The notes beneath the pieces are model-generated. The model was not told the origin of the DNA. It made no database searches and saw only the letters and a list, made by a program, of their open reading frames with translations. Both the position numbers and the translations under genes were made by a program. Positions 5,900 to 6,955 of a stretch of DNA of 6,955 bases are shown here, in pieces (position 1 is the first letter of the stretch; the number at the start of each line of letters is the position of its first letter). Origin of the DNA: Aliishimia sp965369035 (lineage in GTDB: Bacteria > Pseudomonadota > Alphaproteobacteria > Rhodobacterales > Rhodobacteraceae); assembly GCA_965369035.1 (NCBI GenBank), contig CBDUPF010000229.1, forward strand, positions 1-6,955, written 5' to 3'.

Positions 5900-6862
5900 A
5901 TGAGCCAATCGGCCAAGGGTACGCTCATCGCGCTATTGGCCTTCGGTGTCTTCGCCACTCACGACGCCCTGATCAAGCAGCTCGGCGGCACCTACACGTC
6001 GTTCCAGATCATCTTCTATGCGGTGCTCTTCGGCTTTCCGCTGACGACGCTGATGCTGGTGCAGGACAAGACCTCCGACACGCTGATCCCGCACCAGCCA
6101 TTCTGGTCCTTTCTGCGGACGGGCGCCGTGGTGGTCTCGAGCACGGGTGCGTTCTACGCCTTCTCGGTCCTGCCGCTGGCGCAGGTCTACGCGATACTCT
6201 TTGCCACTCCGCTGCTGATCACGGCCCTGTCCGTGCCGATCCTGGGCGAGACGGTCCGCCTGCGCCGCTGGCTGGCGGTCGCCGTCGGTCTCTTCGGGGT
6301 GCTGGTCGTGCTCGATCCCGGTGGGCTGGAATTGTCGCTCGGCCACCTCGCGGCGGTGGGGGCCGCGACCGGCAGTGCGCTGGCCTCGGTCATCGTGCGC
6401 AAGATCGGCCGGGACGAGCGGCTGGTGGTCCTTCTGATCTACCCGATGCTGGGACAGTTCCTGCTGATGGCGCTGTTCATGCCTTTCGTCTACAAGCCGA
6501 TGGAAGCCATCGACCTCGCCCTGGTCGCCATGGTCGCGATCTTCGGTCACGTGGCCATGCGGCTCATCATCCGCGCCTACCGGATGGCGGAGGCCAGCAT
6601 GGTGGCGCCGATGCAGTATTCCCAGATCCTCTGGGCCACGCTCTTCGGGGCGCTGTTCTTCAACGAATGGCCGGGGATGAACGTCGCGGTCGGCGCCGCG
6701 ATCGTCATCGCCAGCGGTCTCTACATCCTCTTCCGCGAAAGCAGCGGCAGTTCGGCCAACCGGCCTGTCACGGCCACGAAATCGCGCGTCGTCCCGGGCA
6801 CCCACCCGAGGATCGGGGCGGCGATGAAGATCGGCCGCAAGGACGCAGAAGAAGACGATTGA
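5900..6862 (+). CDS. EamA/DMT-family transporter (ten predicted membrane helices)
   Basis: This is a drug/metabolite transporter superfamily protein of the inner membrane, 320 residues long. Ten hydrophobic segments can be placed near residues 7-27, 35-54, 72-90, 95-115, 121-138, 148-167, 177-197, 204-222, 236-254 and 259-277, forming the two tandem EamA halves. Motifs typical of the family are YAFSVLPLAQVYAILFATPLL (86-106), ILGETVRLRRWLAVAVGLFGV (114-134) in the first half and its echo FNEWPGMNVAVGAAIVIASG (254-273) in the second. A charged cytoplasmic tail follows (281-320, ending KIGRKDAEEDD). The ATG is 3 bases after the leuB stop with only a weak ribosome site, so translation is probably coupled to leuB. 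Family members export amino acids, nucleobases or other metabolites; linkage to leuB makes an amino-acid-related substrate conceivable but not shown. Confidence 0.93.
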   Translation: MSQSAKGTLIALLAFGVFATHDALIKQLGGTYTSFQIIFYAVLFGFPLTTLMLVQDKTSDTLIPHQPFWSFLRTGAVVVSSTGAFYAFSVLPLAQVYAILFATPLLITALSVPILGETVRLRRWLAVAVGLFGVLVVLDPGGLELSLGHLAAVGAATGSALASVIVRKIGRDERLVVLLIYPMLGQFLLMALFMPFVYKPMEAIDLALVAMVAIFGHVAMRLIIRAYRMAEASMVAPMQYSQILWATLFGALFFNEWPGMNVAVGAAIVIASGLYILFRESSGSSANRPVTATKSRVVPGTHPRIGAAMKIGRKDAEEDD

Positions 6863-6866
6863 CCTC

Positions 6867-6895
6867 TTGCCAACCCGCCACGCGCGGAGTATCTG
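6867..6895 (+). promoter_or_regulatory. Candidate tRNA-Pro promoter
   Basis: TTGCCA (6867-6872; five of six to TTGACA) and TATCTG (6890-6895; -10 with TAT conserved) are exactly 17 bases apart. Transcription would start near 6902, leaving about six bases before the tRNA. The missing T at the last -10 position is tolerated in promoters of Rhodobacter-type bacteria. Confidence 0.4.
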
Positions 6896-6913
6896 ACCCG
6901 CCACGGTCGGAGT
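6873..6913 (+). repeat. 18-bp imperfect direct repeat overlapping the tRNA 5' end
   Basis: ACCCGCCACGCGCGGAGT (6873-6890) recurs as ACCCGCCACGGTCGGAGT (6896-6913), with 16 of 18 positions identical and a 23-bp period. The second copy runs into the tRNA, whose first six bases are CGGAGT. The first copy therefore carries a decoy of the tRNA start. Confidence 0.75.
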
Positions 6914-6955
6914 GTAGCTCAGCCTGGTAGAGCACTGTCTTCGGGAGGCAGGGGT
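6908..6955 (+). tRNA. tRNA-Pro (anticodon CGG), 5' part, cut by the window edge
   Basis: The 5' half of a tRNA can be folded: acceptor strand CGGAGTG (6908-6914), T8 and A9, D stem GCTC/GAGC (6917-6920 and 6930-6933) with GG in the D loop (6926-6927), and anticodon stem CTGTC/GGCAG (6935-6939 and 6947-6951, one G-T pair). The seven-base anticodon loop is TTCGGGA (6940-6946), giving anticodon CGG at 6942-6944, which reads CCG (Pro). C at position 1 and G at position 37 both fit tRNA-Pro. The variable region, T arm and 3' acceptor strand lie beyond the window, so completeness cannot be judged. Confidence 0.93.

Noticed and set aside
4484..5908. Long open frame on the minus strand opposite leuB (474 residues)
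   Set aside because: It mirrors a well-conserved leuB; the translation is rich in His, Arg and Gly with no domain character, as expected of a shadow frame in GC-rich coding DNA.
5933..6904. Open frame on the minus strand opposite the transporter (323 residues)
   Set aside because: It is a His/Arg/Asp/Gln-rich shadow of a transporter with clear hydrophobic periodicity on the plus strand.
6873..6913. Phage or integrative-element attachment site at the tRNA
   Set aside because: No integrase or other mobile gene is in the window, and attachment sites normally use the 3' part of tRNAs, whereas this repeat touches only the 5' end.

Overview
The window looks like chromosomal DNA of a GC-rich alphaproteobacterium, most likely of the Rhodobacteraceae/Roseobacter group. 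That rests on the character of LeuD and LeuB, the strong GC bias at third codon positions, and the leuD / membrane protein / secreted phosphatase-like gene order, judged from memory of such genomes and not from a search. There is no insertion sequence, phage gene, CRISPR array or other clear mobile element. It is essentially a leucine-biosynthesis neighbourhood with a small regulator module set into it.

Layout, left to right. (1) The 3' end of leuD (isopropylmalate isomerase small subunit), closed by a textbook intrinsic terminator at 566-594. (2) About 290 bases without a convincing gene, then an uncharacterised polytopic membrane protein whose stop codon overlaps the only plausible start, a CTG, of a secreted endonuclease/exonuclease/phosphatase (EEP)-fold protein. 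(3) A convergent gene on the minus strand for an atypical NAD(P)-binding epimerase/reductase-like protein, divergent from a LysR-type regulator across a 99-bp spacer rich in repeats and palindromes. (4) leuB (3-isopropylmalate dehydrogenase), with a strong Shine-Dalgarno and a 12-bp palindrome in its candidate promoter, followed after 3 bases by a ten-helix EamA/DMT transporter. (5) The 5' part of a tRNA-Pro(CGG), cut by the window edge and preceded by a short direct repeat that copies the first bases of the tRNA.

How the genes work together. LeuD, with a LeuC expected just upstream, and LeuB catalyse consecutive steps of leucine synthesis, converting 2-isopropylmalate to 3-isopropylmalate and then to the oxidised keto acid. 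They are not one transcription unit here: a terminator follows leuD, and a minus-strand gene plus a divergent regulator lie between. The transporter is probably co-transcribed with leuB. The LysR protein most likely controls the divergent epimerase-like gene.

The most unusual points are an EEP-fold protein with several canonical catalytic positions replaced and a probable CTG start, a Rossmann enzyme lacking the Tyr/Lys pair, three GGAATT copies in the divergent spacer, and the repeat at the tRNA 5' end. I do not see a clearly novel multi-gene system. The coupled membrane-protein and phosphatase-like pair is the nearest candidate.
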